A DNA stretch of 64,000 bases from Candidatus Acidiferrales bacterium (GTDB lineage Bacteria; Bacteroidota; Ignavibacteria; Kryptoniales; JAKASW01): the NCBI GenBank assembly GCA_035515795.1, contig DATJAY010000020.1:90180-154179 (forward strand), read 5' to 3'. The notes below the pieces were generated by a model. The model did no database searches and was not told the DNA's origin. It saw nothing but the letters and a program-made list of their open reading frames with translations. How positions within the stretch are numbered: position 1 is the first letter of the stretch; the number at the start of each line of letters is the position of its first letter. Both the position numbers and the translations under genes were made by a program. This document shows, piece by piece, positions 47,840 to 58,164 of the stretch.

Positions 47840-49105
47840 CTATCCAAGCACCATGGCTGCCGGGTCTTCGATTAATTCTTTTACTTTGGCCAAGAACTGC
47901 ACTGACTCGCGTCCGTCGACTATCCTGTGATCATACGTCAACGCGACATACATCATCGGCTTCACAACTATCTGCCCGTTTTCCACAACCGGCCGCTCAG
48001 CTATCTTGTGTAAGCCGAGGATTCCAACCTGGGGCGGATTTAGAATCGGCGTGCTCATCAGCGAACCGAAGACTCCGCCGTTCGTTATCGTGAATGTGCC
48101 GCCGCGCAGATCTTCTAGAGTGAGTGTACCACTTTGCGATTTTTCAACGAAGTTTTTGATCCCCATTTCAATTTCGGCGAACGACATCGTATCCGCATTC
48201 CTTAACACCGGCACGACGAGCCCTTCGTCAGCCGCTACAGCAATCCCGATATCGTAGTAATGTTTGTAAACGATCTCGTCCTCGTCGATCTCCGCGTTCA
48301 GCCGCGGAAATTCTTTCAACGCTGCTATCGACGCCTTCACGAAGAATGAAACGATCCCGAGCCCGACGCCATATTTATCTCTGAACACCTCTTTGTATTT
48401 CTTTCTCAGATCCATCACGCGGCTCATGTCTATCTCGTTGAACGTGGTCAGCATCGCGGTGGTCTGCTGCGCCTCCAGCATTCGACGTGCAATCGTCTTT
48501 CTACGAAGGGACATCTTCACTCGTTCTTCTTGTCCCGTCATTGATGGCTGCGTTGCGGGAATTATAGCCTCACGTTTCCCATTTCCCCCATCTCTTGCTT
48601 GTTCTCGCCTTTCTCCTGTTTTTTTTGTCAGTAGAAATGATTCCACATCGTGTTTTGTCACCCTGCCGCTGGTTCCGCTTCCGGCGACTTCGGATAATTT
48701 CAAGCCTGTCTCTTCGGCGACGCGTCTTGCTACCGGCGTTGCTCTTTCAAATTCTTTCCCGGAACGGATCCTTTCTGACGCTTCATGTTTCTGATCACTT
48801 AGTTCATGACTCTGGCTTTTCACATCCGGTTTCTCGACGGACATTCCTCCCTTCGCTATTTGTTCCCCGATATTATCCGCATCGATTTCTCCGATAACAT
48901 CCCCGACACGAACGGTCTCTTCTTCGTGTGCCATGACCCTCGTCAGCACGCCTGCACCTTCTGCTGTCACGTCGACGTTGACTTTTTCCGTTTCCAGTTC
49001 AACGACGGCATCCCCGAGTTCGACTTTGTCCCCCTCTTTCTTGAGCCAATGGGCAATGCGTGCATCAACGACCGATTCACCGAGCGACGGAACAACGATA
49101 TTCAT
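47840..49105 (-). CDS. sucB: 2-oxoglutarate dehydrogenase E2, dihydrolipoyllysine succinyltransferase
   Basis: A 421-residue E2 subunit. The N-terminal lipoyl domain has the lipoylated Lys in ELETEKVNVDV near residue 43. The peripheral-subunit-binding domain follows a charged linker (ATPVARRVAEETGLKLSEVA, then GSGTSGRVTKHDVESF). The catalytic domain carries TFNEIDMSRVMDLRK, GTFTITNGGVFGSLMSTPI and the active-site YDHRIVDGRE. It transfers the succinyl group to CoA. It lies 11 bases after the E1 gene, so the two form an operon; the E3 gene is elsewhere. Confidence 0.96.
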   Translation of the reverse strand: MNIVVPSLGESVVDARIAHWLKKEGDKVELGDAVVELETEKVNVDVTAEGAGVLTRVMAHEEETVRVGDVIGEIDADNIGEQIAKGGMSVEKPDVKSQSHELSDQKHEASERIRSGKEFERATPVARRVAEETGLKLSEVAGSGTSGRVTKHDVESFLLTKKTGERREQARDGGNGKREAIIPATQPSMTGQEERVKMSLRRKTIARRMLEAQQTTAMLTTFNEIDMSRVMDLRKKYKEVFRDKYGVGLGIVSFFVKASIAALKEFPRLNAEIDEDEIVYKHYYDIGIAVAADEGLVVPVLRNADTMSFAEIEMGIKNFVEKSQSGTLTLEDLRGGTFTITNGGVFGSLMSTPILNPPQVGILGLHKIAERPVVENGQIVVKPMMYVALTYDHRIVDGRESVQFLAKVKELIEDPAAMVLG

Positions 49106-49116
49106 CTTATTCCTTT

Positions 49117-51984
49117 TTATGAATTTTGCAGAGATACTTCTCTCTCTGCAAAGTGTTTATTCGTGGTTTCTCCTTTGAATGCCTGTTCGATAATTTCGTT
49201 CTGGTGCATAATGTGTAGTGTTGTAGATCCTTCAGACGGGCTCGCATTTGCCGGTCTGCCGGCGTACCTGATCTGGATCCTGCTTCCGCCCGTTCCGTAT
49301 CCGGGGAACAAGTCTTTCAATAGCGGCATTATAAAATTCCATGCCCCCATGTTTTGAGGCCCTTCCTGCACCCAGATCAATTCTTTGGCATTTTCATAAT
49401 TCATCACGAGTGTCTTCAATTCGCCCGCCGGGAAGGGGTACAATTGCTCGATCCGGATTATCGCCGTCTCTTCATTCTGTTGTCTGTATTTGCTGTCGAT
49501 CAGATCGACGAAAATTTTCCCGCTGCACAGGATCAGCCTGCGTGCAGTTTCATGGAGAGGTTTCGGATCATCGATCACAGGCTGCCATTTTCCCTCGAAC
49601 AATTCTCTCGGAGTCGATGCGGTCCGCGGATGACGGAGCAAGCCCTTTGGAGTCATCACTACGAGTGGAAGCGGATCGACCTTGAGAAGGAGCGCCTGTC
49701 GTCGTAGAAGATGAAAGTATTGCGCTGCAGTTGTGCAGTTTGCAATTCGAACATTCATCTCGGCTGCCAGGGAGAGGAAACGTTCAAGCCGTCCGCTGGA
49801 GTGATCCGGACCCTGTCCTTCATAAGCGTGGGGCAGAAGCAAGATCAGCGATGGGGTCTGTCCCCATTTTGCGCGCGCGGAAGTTATGAATTCATCCACC
49901 ATGGTCTGAGCATTGTTTATGAAATCGCCGTACTGTGCTTCCCATACGACCAGCCTGCCCGGCTCTTGGACGTTGTATCCGTATTCAAAGCCGACTGCCG
50001 CACTTTCTGTCAGCGGACTATTGTAGATTTCGAACGATGCGTTCGCCTGCACAAAGGATTGAAGCGGCGAAAATGTTTCCCCGTTCTTCACATCATGGAA
50101 CGTAATATGCCTGTGGCTGAAGGTACCCCTGTCGGAATCCTGGCCGGTAAACCTGATCGGTATTCCGTCCTCAAGTATCGAAGACAGCGCCAGGATTTCT
50201 GCAGTTGCCCAATCGATAGACGCGGCATCCTGGCTGTCGAAAACATGCCTTCGTTTTTCGATGATGCGTTCGAGCTTCGGATGGATTGAAAAATTTTCCG
50301 GAAACGACAGGAGTGCCTGATTGAGCTTCTGCAGCTTCTCCGGATTTACATGGGTTTTTGCCATCCGTGCCGCGCCGGAAGGCGGCATTGCCGGCCGCGG
50401 CTCGATCAACGCTTTGTCAGGTTCAAGAGAAGTAAGCGCCGACTGAAGTTTGTCAAATTCTTTTCTGACAAATGACTCGACATTTTCCGGTGTGATTGTT
50501 TTCCTGCCCGTCAGCTCATCGGCCCACTTTTTTCTCACAGTCGGTGAGTTTTGAATCCGCTCGTACATCAAGGGTTGCGTGAAAGTTGGCTCATCGCTTT
50601 CATTGTGTCCATGACGCCGGTAGCCGATGAGATCGATCAAAAAGTCCTTGTGAAATTTTTCCCTGTAAGCGGAGGCAATCCTTACAGATTCGATGCAGCC
50701 TTCGGGATCGTCTGCGTTCACGTGAATAATAGGTATCTCGAATCCCTTCGCGGGATCGCTTGCATATCGTGTGCTGCGAGTTTCGTCGGGAGTTGCAGTG
50801 TATCCGAGCTGGTTGTTTGTTATGATGTGGATCGTTCCGCCGGTCGAGTACCCATCCAGCCGCGACAGGTTCAGCGTTTCGGCTACGATACCTTGTCCGG
50901 GAAATGATGCGTCGCCGTGGATGAGAATCGGAAGGGTTACTTCCGGATTGAATTCCGGTTTCCCGCGATGACTCGAATCGGTCCCCGCGGCGCGGGCCAT
51001 CCCTTCGATGACAGGATCGATCGCTTCAAGGTGACTGGGATTCGGTGCAAGGAAAATTCCCATCGCATCCGGGGAATTATTTTTCTGAATCTTGAACGCG
51101 CCGCGATGGTACCTTACATCGCCCGTCCAATCTAAATCTGCACGAGAGTTTCGGTGTCGCACGGGATCTTTAAATTCCGCAAATATGGCGGAGTACGGCA
51201 CGTGAAGAATGTGCGCCAATACATTCAGACGTCCCCTATGCGCCATGCCGATTATTATGGATTTTATTTCAGATTTTGCCGCGAGCAACACAAGTTCATC
51301 CAGCATAGGCACGAGCATATCGATACCTTCGATTGAAAACCTGAATTTGCCGGGAAACGATCTCTGCAAAAATTGCTCGAATACTTCAGTCTGCGTCAAT
51401 TGTTCCAGCAGCGTATTCCCATCAACCGGCATCAGAGGCGGTGCAAAGAGTCTTCCTTCTATTGAATCGCGCAGCCAGGTTCTTTCGTCGGTTGCGTGTA
51501 CGTGCTCGAAGTCGAAACCGATCGTCGACGTGTAGATCTTCATCAGTGTTTCGATTGCTTCAAAAGCATTCCGGGTCCTTAAAACGATCGAGCCTCCGAT
51601 TAGATCCGGAGGCAAACTTCGCAAGGTTTCATCATCCAATCCGTAGGATTCTTTTTTAAGCGACGGATCTCTTGCAAGAAGCCCGCCCTCCGATAACGGC
51701 AAAATTCCGAGTGGGTCGAGATTGGCCGCGAGATGTCCAAACTGACGGATGTTCTGGGCAAGTCGCGCAACCGCCAGCACAGTCTTCCAGCTGCTAAATC
51801 TCTGCCGGTCTATGTCCGGGCTTTTCGGTTCTTCCAATTGTGGAGGATGTTCCTCGAAAAGTTTTCTTGTCTCGGTATCCAGGGTATCAGGATCACGGAG
51901 AAACTTGTCGTAAAGTTCTAGGACGAATCCTGCATTCGGTCCGTAGAATTCTTTCAACGAATCCATATTTGTCTGCATATCCAT
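49117..51984 (-). CDS. sucA: 2-oxoglutarate dehydrogenase E1 component
   Basis: A thiamine diphosphate-dependent decarboxylase of about 955 residues that starts the 2-oxoglutarate dehydrogenase reaction. Motifs are SLKEFYGPNAGFVLELYDKF at the N terminus, GMAHRGRLNVLAHIL, LIHGDASFPGQGIVAETLNL, ITNNQLGYT and YRRHGHNESDEP. The C-terminal half has VWEAQYGDFINNAQTMVDEF and LLLPHAYEGQGPDHSSGRLE. The frame stays open to 52155, but that would overlap the divergent tolC-like start, and the family N terminus begins at the Met at 51984. With sucB it feeds succinyl-CoA into the TCA cycle. Confidence 0.95.
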   Translation of the reverse strand: MDMQTNMDSLKEFYGPNAGFVLELYDKFLRDPDTLDTETRKLFEEHPPQLEEPKSPDIDRQRFSSWKTVLAVARLAQNIRQFGHLAANLDPLGILPLSEGGLLARDPSLKKESYGLDDETLRSLPPDLIGGSIVLRTRNAFEAIETLMKIYTSTIGFDFEHVHATDERTWLRDSIEGRLFAPPLMPVDGNTLLEQLTQTEVFEQFLQRSFPGKFRFSIEGIDMLVPMLDELVLLAAKSEIKSIIIGMAHRGRLNVLAHILHVPYSAIFAEFKDPVRHRNSRADLDWTGDVRYHRGAFKIQKNNSPDAMGIFLAPNPSHLEAIDPVIEGMARAAGTDSSHRGKPEFNPEVTLPILIHGDASFPGQGIVAETLNLSRLDGYSTGGTIHIITNNQLGYTATPDETRSTRYASDPAKGFEIPIIHVNADDPEGCIESVRIASAYREKFHKDFLIDLIGYRRHGHNESDEPTFTQPLMYERIQNSPTVRKKWADELTGRKTITPENVESFVRKEFDKLQSALTSLEPDKALIEPRPAMPPSGAARMAKTHVNPEKLQKLNQALLSFPENFSIHPKLERIIEKRRHVFDSQDAASIDWATAEILALSSILEDGIPIRFTGQDSDRGTFSHRHITFHDVKNGETFSPLQSFVQANASFEIYNSPLTESAAVGFEYGYNVQEPGRLVVWEAQYGDFINNAQTMVDEFITSARAKWGQTPSLILLLPHAYEGQGPDHSSGRLERFLSLAAEMNVRIANCTTAAQYFHLLRRQALLLKVDPLPLVVMTPKGLLRHPRTASTPRELFEGKWQPVIDDPKPLHETARRLILCSGKIFVDLIDSKYRQQNEETAIIRIEQLYPFPAGELKTLVMNYENAKELIWVQEGPQNMGAWNFIMPLLKDLFPGYGTGGSRIQIRYAGRPANASPSEGSTTLHIMHQNEIIEQAFKGETTNKHFAEREVSLQNS

Positions 51985-52146
51985 TTTTGCATAAATGCGA
52001 GGTACACATCCAAACGTATATAAGGTGCGAAAAAATCCCGAAATGCAAGATTCTTCCGGGAAAAACGGAAAATGAGTTGCTATTGTCGGTAGCGACGAGA
52101 ATTTAAGCGGTGATTTCACCTTTGTTTCATAGTTTCCTGCTAAATT

Positions 52147-53460
52147 ATGTCGCACAAAAATGTTATCGGTATGCAGTTCAAAATATTAGCCGGCTTCTTC
52201 CTGGCAGGAAGTTTTCCCCTTTTATGCCCAAACATTTCTTTTGCGCAAACGAAATTTTTTACTCTAGACGATTATCTCGGCGCGGCGTTGAAGATGAGTC
52301 CATTGATCGCCTCATCGAAGCTTGAAAGAAACTCCGCCGTTTATGCGCGCGAGGGAGTGAGCCGCGGTTTTCTTCCACAAATCGGGATTAATTCTCAATT
52401 TATTCTTGCACCGTCGGCCGGTTATGATCCTGCCGTCACCAACGGCGGCCAGCTTGGTGCTCAGCTCGGGGCAAGTTACGTCCTGTATAACGGCGGATTG
52501 AAAAATCTTCAGATACAAAAAGGAGACTTGGGAATTATCCAGGGAACTGCGAATCTGAAAAAGACTCAGGCAGATGTTCTTTACAGCACGGCGGTGGCAT
52601 TCGCCGGGGCGGTCAAAGAGAAAAGAGAGCTCGATGTGCTGGGACAGAATGTCGATCTTTTGAAGGATTACTTAACGCTTGTAAGAGAACTTCATGCAAG
52701 TGGACAGGGAAGCGAGAGCGACGTGCTGAATACTTCCGTCGAATTCGAGAATGCGAAGATCGAGGCAGATGCGATGGCAGGATCTTATAGGAATGCCTTG
52801 CTTGATCTTTCACAATCCTCAGGGGTCCCGTCCGATGAAGCTGCCGACGTCGACACCACGCTCACGGTCGTCAGGGTGGACACCGTGTTCCACGATACAA
52901 ACAATGTCGATCTTGCGGCTGCTTTGCTTGAAAAGCAGGGTGCGGATTTTGACGCCGAGATGGTTGTCAGCCAGGCGAGACCGTCCGTCTCGCTTGAAGC
53001 TGATGCTGGTGCTCTGACATCTCTCCCGAATTTGCAGCGAGGGCTTGCGAATGTTCTTGGCGCTGAAGTTGGCATCAGTTTCACTTTGCCGATCATCACC
53101 TACGGGTACTACGATGACCAGTATGCGTCCGCACATTTGAAAGCAGGAAGTATATCGGCGCAGAATGAATTTCTAAGGAGTTCCTTGACGGCACAATTTG
53201 CCCAGGCAAGGAACAATTATAGGCAGGCAAACAAGGAATTAGAATTGCTGGAATCAAACCTGTCGACCGCCGAAAAGAATTTTGCACTGGCGAAGGCAAA
53301 ATACGCCGGTGGAGGCGGTTCCAGTCTGGAAGTCCTCAACGCAATTCAACTGATCAATCAAATCGAAATGTCGATGGAAGAAACGAGGAACACAATCGTG
53401 TTGAGTGCTTTCAAGATGCAAAGACTCAATTATAGCGGAACAATTTCAAATGGAGAGTAA
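52147..53460 (+). CDS. TolC-family outer-membrane efflux protein
   Basis: A protein of 437 residues from the ATG at 52147, or 429 from the in-frame ATG at 52171. The signal peptide ends near NISFAQ. Two repeats of long helices with short strand segments are typical of TolC: FTLDDYLGAALKMSPLIASS opens the first, and QFAQARNNYRQANKELELLESNLSTAE-like coiled-coil sequence at about 340-380 marks the second. GGGSSLEVLNAIQLINQIEM is the family C-terminal motif. It forms the outer-membrane channel of the pump encoded downstream and overlaps the adaptor gene by 11 bases. Confidence 0.9.
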   Translation: MSHKNVIGMQFKILAGFFLAGSFPLLCPNISFAQTKFFTLDDYLGAALKMSPLIASSKLERNSAVYAREGVSRGFLPQIGINSQFILAPSAGYDPAVTNGGQLGAQLGASYVLYNGGLKNLQIQKGDLGIIQGTANLKKTQADVLYSTAVAFAGAVKEKRELDVLGQNVDLLKDYLTLVRELHASGQGSESDVLNTSVEFENAKIEADAMAGSYRNALLDLSQSSGVPSDEAADVDTTLTVVRVDTVFHDTNNVDLAAALLEKQGADFDAEMVVSQARPSVSLEADAGALTSLPNLQRGLANVLGAEVGISFTLPIITYGYYDDQYASAHLKAGSISAQNEFLRSSLTAQFAQARNNYRQANKELELLESNLSTAEKNFALAKAKYAGGGGSSLEVLNAIQLINQIEMSMEETRNTIVLSAFKMQRLNYSGTISNGE

Positions 53461-54433
53461 GTTGGTTTGGAGAATAGTTTTATTCATTGCCGTATCGTTC
53501 CTGTTTGCCGCGTGTTCAAAGGAAAGTAACGACGATACCGACGTCAAGCCGCGTGCGATCGTTAAAGTTGCCTCCGCCTATCTCGGCGACATGGATGCCA
53601 TGATAAGCACTACGGGTTCATTCGAAGTTCTCCGCGACGAGAAAATAAAATCTACTATAGCCGGGAAAGTGGAAAAAGTGGTTGTGCTCGAAGGGGACGT
53701 CGTTCAGAAAGGGGCGATTGTCGCGACCATAGTCTCCCAGGAGTCTTACGCTGCGATTGCAGGCGCAACTCAGCTTTTGAATCAGGCGACTACGGAAGCG
53801 GAGAAGAAGCAAGCCGAAGAGGCGCTGCACCTTGCGGAAACGACAGCAGCGTCCGCGAAAATCTCTGCGCCATTTTCAGGTGCCGTCATACATAGGTTCG
53901 TGGCGGAAGGTGAACTCGTCTCGCAGGGAACCGATCTCGTCGAAATCATCGATCCTTCCACGGAATATTTCGTCGCTGTCGTTCCGATAAATTATCTTTC
54001 GTCGATCAGGACGGGACAGGCTGCTCTTGTCACGATTCCGGGGATGACTATACCGCCGTTGCACGGGACCGTTCAGGCGATCAACCCGGCAACGGATCCG
54101 AACAGCCAGAGCATTCAAGTGAGAATAAATCTTCGTTCGATTCCCTCGAAGGTCGCCGCAGGCACGTTCGGAAATGTCCGTATCAAAATCGGCGAGCACA
54201 GATCGGCAGTCCTCGTTCCTAAAGGGGCAGTGTACCATGACGATGAGCGCAATCTGTATTTCGTGTGGCGAGTTCAGGGTGATTCTCTTGCACTGATGAC
54301 TCAGGTGGATGTCGGTCTTTCCGACTCGTCGCGCTTTGAAATCACTTCGGGTATCAAAGCTGGTGATGTTGTCGCTATTGCCGGCGGATATGGACTTCCG
54401 GATTCAACCGATGTCACCGTGTCTGCGAACTAG
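53450..54433 (+). CDS. RND efflux periplasmic adaptor (membrane fusion) lipoprotein
   Basis: A 327-residue protein starting at the ATG at 53450, inside the tolC-like gene's last codons. A lipoprotein signal ends FLFAACSK. The barrel-sandwich (lipoyl-like) halves are TIAGKVEKVVVLEGDVVQKG and ISAPFSGAVIHRFVAEGELV, with only a short hairpin between them (about 20-30 residues of Ala/Glu-rich helix). The beta-barrel domain follows (VVPINYLSSIRTGQAALVTI), then a membrane-proximal domain (LVPKGAVYHDDERNLYFVW). It bridges pump and channel. The 15-base gap to the RND gene suggests one operon. Confidence 0.92.
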   Translation: MESKLVWRIVLFIAVSFLFAACSKESNDDTDVKPRAIVKVASAYLGDMDAMISTTGSFEVLRDEKIKSTIAGKVEKVVVLEGDVVQKGAIVATIVSQESYAAIAGATQLLNQATTEAEKKQAEEALHLAETTAASAKISAPFSGAVIHRFVAEGELVSQGTDLVEIIDPSTEYFVAVVPINYLSSIRTGQAALVTIPGMTIPPLHGTVQAINPATDPNSQSIQVRINLRSIPSKVAAGTFGNVRIKIGEHRSAVLVPKGAVYHDDERNLYFVWRVQGDSLALMTQVDVGLSDSSRFEITSGIKAGDVVAIAGGYGLPDSTDVTVSAN

Positions 54434-54448
54434 GGAAATATCAACCGG

Positions 54449-57400
54449 ATGAAGCTCTACGAATTTATCTCGCGGCACAGGAAGGCTGTATTTTTTCTCA
54501 TCGCGATATTCACCATCGGTGGGATCGTGTCACTCTTTCTCATGCCGATTGCTCTCTTCCCGAACATAGATTTCCCTCGAATCGTGATGATCGCCGACAA
54601 CGGTGAGGAACCGGCCGAGCGTATGATGATTGAGGTTACTCGACCGTTAGAGGAAGCGGCGCGGGCAATACCGGGGGTCACGCGCGTGAAGTCGGCCACG
54701 AGCAGGGGTTCGTCGGAAATAGATATCAATTTTGACTGGGGAACAGATATTATTCAAGCACTTCAACTCCTGCAGGGAAAAGTCTCGAGCATTCGAAATG
54801 AACTTCCGCCGACGGTTTCAATCGATATAGAGAGAATGAATGCTGCCGTGTTTCCGATCGCAGGCTTCAGCCTTACTTCCGATTCACTCGATCAAGTTCA
54901 GCTCCGTGATCTTGCTTATTACGTCGTTCGACCCGCGTTGATGAGGGTCAGCGGAATTGCGGATGTTGTCGTTGTCGGAGGGAGACAGCGCGAGTTTCTT
55001 GTTAAGATAAATCCACAGAGGCTTCAAAGTTACGGGCTGAGCGTGAGTGACGTTTCATCTGCAATTGACAGGACAAATTTTGTTTCAGCCACCGGACTTG
55101 TCGAAAGAAATTACCAGATTTATTTGACCCTTGTCGACGGACTCTATAAAGGTCTCGACGACATCAAAAACACCGTTGTCGATTTCAGGAACGGGATGCC
55201 GATTACCGTCGGCGACGTTGCATCGGTCGAGCCTTCGGAAAAAATAGAATACATCCGCGTTACCGCGGACGAAAGGCCGGCTGTCCTCGTCAATATCGTC
55301 CGCCAACCGTCGGGCAATACGGTCGAGATCGGCAAGCAGGTTCGTGCGCAGCTTGCGAGTATGAAAGATGTAATTCCGCCAAGCGTGAAGATGAAATATT
55401 TCTATGACCAGGGAGATTTCATAAGCAGTTCGATTGGAAGCGCAAGAGATTCAATCATCGTCGGACTCCTGCTAGCCATTCTCGTCATATTCGTTTTCCT
55501 CAGGAGTTTTAGGATCGGTTCGGTCGCGGTAATCACGGTCCCGGCAGTTTTCGCATCAGCGGTACTTTTCCTGTATATCATCGGTAATACCCTTAACATA
55601 ATGACCCTTGGCGGCATCGCTGCAGCGGTAGGACTTGTCATCGATGACAATGTTGTCATGATTGAAAATATTTTCAGGCATATGAGATATGAAAGGGGAA
55701 GTCCTCGCCAGGCTGTGGCGGAGTCGATGAGAGAAATTCTTCCTGCGATCGTAGGATCGAGTCTCAGCTCTATCATAGTCTTCGCTCCGTTTGCATTCCT
55801 GTATGGAGTCACTGGAGCCTTCTTCAAGCCTCTCGCAATCACCATGGCGGTGTCGCTTGCCGTGTCGATGATCTATTCGCTCACGCTGGTTCCGTTACTT
55901 GCAGAAAAGTTTATTACGCAGAAAGACGTTGAGTTGGAGTTCAGCCGGGAAGAGAAATCGCATCACAGATTTTCCGGGGCATACGAGTCCGCGCTCAAAT
56001 CGCTTCTTAGGAGAAGTTACCTTGGACCGGTTTTTGCCGTCATTGTTCTCGGTGCGACATTCCTTTTATACAGCAGCATTGGAAGCGACTTCATGCCGCA
56101 TATGGACGAAGGATCGTTTGTCCTGGATTATAATTCGCCCCCGGGCACGTCGCTGGACGAAACGAACCGGATGTTGATGCAGGTTGAAAAGATAATCATG
56201 TCGATCCCGGAAGTGGATTCATATTCCCGTCGCACAGGGACACAGTTGGGTTTTTTCATAACCGAGCCGAACAATGGCGACTTCCTGATCAAACTAAAGA
56301 AGAACAGGAGGCGTTCTGTCTTTCAGATAATCGACGAGCTGCGGCAAAAAGTTGAGACGCAGGAGCCGGCACTGATAATCGATTTCGGGCAGGCGATGCA
56401 GGACCTGATCGGAGATCTTACTAATTCACCGGCGCCTGTTGAGATAAAAATATTTGGGCCGGACCAGAATGTCATCGAAGAAAAAGCTAAAGAAGTTGCC
56501 GACATTATCCATGATGTGCCCGGAGTTGTAGATGTATTCAACGGGATCGTCATCAGCGGCCCTTCGATCGTCGTTCATCCTGATCCTGTGCTCACTGCAC
56601 GAGCCGGATTCACCATGGCTGAGATTCAATCCCAGCTTCGGACTATAATGGAAGGAAGTGCAGATACGTATGTCCTAAATGGAGAGAAATTGATCGGGGT
56701 GCGGGTAAGATATCCGGAACAATATCACAGCGCCCTTGAAGATATTCAGAATGTAAGATTGAAATCTCCGAACGGATTCTATGTTCCGTTGAGCAATGTG
56801 GCTTCGGTGGAGGTTCTGAAGGGGCAAAGCGAAGTTGACCGTGAGGATCTGAAGTTGATGCTCCCCGTCAGCGCGAGAATTTCCGGCAGAGATCTGGGAA
56901 GCACGATAACCGACATAAAGAAAATTCTACAAGCTAAACTTGTTCTTCCTCAGGGAGTCACTTATTCTTTCGGCGGACTCTATCAGAGCCAGCAAGAGTC
57001 CTTCAGAAGCCTTCTGCTCGTTTTGATTGCAGCATTTATTTTGGTAATTGCTTTGATGATTATTGAATTCGAGAGTTTAACAGTTCCTATTGTGCTTTTC
57101 TCGACTAACCTTACTTCTTTGTTCGGTGTACTTCTTGCGCTCGTAATAACTGGAATTACTTTCAATATTTCAAGTTTTGTCGGAATGATAATGATGGTAG
57201 GAATAGTTAACGAAAATGGAGTTTTAATAATCCATATGATAAATCAGATTGGTGAGAAAGATGGGTACAATATGAACACAATCCTCCGCGCGTGTAAAGT
57301 CAGAGCAAGGCCAATTTTGATGACTACATTTGCCGCCGTGTTTGCATTGATGCCTCTCGCTCTCGGTGTCGGAGCCGGTGGGCAGATGCAGCAGCCGCTC

Positions 57401-57493
57401 GCTGTCGCGGTGATCGGCGGATTCTTGCTCTCCAGTTTCCTGCTGCTTTTTGAGTTGCCGGCATTGTATGTTTTCCTCAGGAGAATAAAATGA
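54449..57493 (+). CDS. RND-family efflux pump inner-membrane transporter
   Basis: A 1014-residue AcrB-type pump with twelve expected helices and two large periplasmic loops. Visible motifs are ALFPNIDFPRIVM, the proton-relay Asp pair in VGLVIDDNVVMIENIFRHM (fourth helix), VFAPFAFLYGVTGAFFKPLA and SDFMPHMDEGSFVLDYNSPP at the second periplasmic loop. The last helices contain GMIMMVGIVNENGVLI. The substrate class (drug, metal or lipid) cannot be read from the sequence. It is encoded after its adaptor and overlaps the downstream response regulator by four bases, so pump and regulator are co-expressed. Confidence 0.95.
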   Translation: MKLYEFISRHRKAVFFLIAIFTIGGIVSLFLMPIALFPNIDFPRIVMIADNGEEPAERMMIEVTRPLEEAARAIPGVTRVKSATSRGSSEIDINFDWGTDIIQALQLLQGKVSSIRNELPPTVSIDIERMNAAVFPIAGFSLTSDSLDQVQLRDLAYYVVRPALMRVSGIADVVVVGGRQREFLVKINPQRLQSYGLSVSDVSSAIDRTNFVSATGLVERNYQIYLTLVDGLYKGLDDIKNTVVDFRNGMPITVGDVASVEPSEKIEYIRVTADERPAVLVNIVRQPSGNTVEIGKQVRAQLASMKDVIPPSVKMKYFYDQGDFISSSIGSARDSIIVGLLLAILVIFVFLRSFRIGSVAVITVPAVFASAVLFLYIIGNTLNIMTLGGIAAAVGLVIDDNVVMIENIFRHMRYERGSPRQAVAESMREILPAIVGSSLSSIIVFAPFAFLYGVTGAFFKPLAITMAVSLAVSMIYSLTLVPLLAEKFITQKDVELEFSREEKSHHRFSGAYESALKSLLRRSYLGPVFAVIVLGATFLLYSSIGSDFMPHMDEGSFVLDYNSPPGTSLDETNRMLMQVEKIIMSIPEVDSYSRRTGTQLGFFITEPNNGDFLIKLKKNRRRSVFQIIDELRQKVETQEPALIIDFGQAMQDLIGDLTNSPAPVEIKIFGPDQNVIEEKAKEVADIIHDVPGVVDVFNGIVISGPSIVVHPDPVLTARAGFTMAEIQSQLRTIMEGSADTYVLNGEKLIGVRVRYPEQYHSALEDIQNVRLKSPNGFYVPLSNVASVEVLKGQSEVDREDLKLMLPVSARISGRDLGSTITDIKKILQAKLVLPQGVTYSFGGLYQSQQESFRSLLLVLIAAFILVIALMIIEFESLTVPIVLFSTNLTSLFGVLLALVITGITFNISSFVGMIMMVGIVNENGVLIIHMINQIGEKDGYNMNTILRACKVRARPILMTTFAAVFALMPLALGVGAGGQMQQPLAVAVIGGFLLSSFLLLFELPALYVFLRRIK

Positions 57494-58164
57494 GAATCCT
57501 CCTTGTTGAAGACGACAAAAGTCTCCAGCGGACTCTCACCAAGCTTTTCAAGACCCAGAACTTTGCTGTTGATGCAACCGAGTCGGGCAAACAGGCCGTC
57601 TTTCTTGCGAAGACGAACGACTTCGATGTGATTGTTCTTGATCTGATGCTGCCGGACATCGATGGCTTCGAAGTTTGCCGGCGGATTCGAGATGAGAAGC
57701 TGCCGACTCCGATCCTGATGCTCACGGCATTGGACGAGGTTGAAAACAGGATAAAGGGTCTCGATACCGGTGCTGATGATTATTTGCCGAAACCGTTCCA
57801 CGCCGGCGAGCTGCTCGCAAGAATTCGCGCATTGTCGCGAAGAGCAACGGGTGAAAAGACATCTGTTATCAAAGTGCGCGAGATTGAGTTAGACACCGCG
57901 GCCCGCAAGGCGTTCAGAAACGGCAAAGACCTGAAACTATCGGGCAAAGAGCTTGCATTACTCGAGCATCTGCTTGTCAACCGGAATAAGATCGTGACAC
58001 GCGCGGAGCTTGCGGAACATGTCTGGGATATGAATTTCGATCCGCGCAGCAACGTTATCGACGCCTTCATAAAACTGCTGAGAAAAAAAATCGAATCCGG
58101 CACAAGGCAGAAGTTGGTAAAAACAGTCAGGGGTATCGGGTATACGATTTCGGATGAAGAATGA
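57490..58164 (+). CDS. OmpR-family response regulator of the RND operon
   Basis: A 224-residue regulator. The receiver has LLVEDDKSLQ, the phosphoacceptor in VIVLDLMLPDIDG and the Lys of YLPKPFHAGELLARI. The C-terminal winged helix has DLKLSGKELALLEHLLVNRN and the ending VIDAFIKLLRKKIE, followed by KLVKTVRGIGYTI. The ATG overlaps the RND stop and its own stop overlaps the kinase start by four bases each, so pump, regulator and kinase are translationally chained. It probably controls this operon. Confidence 0.93.
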   Translation: MRILLVEDDKSLQRTLTKLFKTQNFAVDATESGKQAVFLAKTNDFDVIVLDLMLPDIDGFEVCRRIRDEKLPTPILMLTALDEVENRIKGLDTGADDYLPKPFHAGELLARIRALSRRATGEKTSVIKVREIELDTAARKAFRNGKDLKLSGKELALLEHLLVNRNKIVTRAELAEHVWDMNFDPRSNVIDAFIKLLRKKIESGTRQKLVKTVRGIGYTISDEE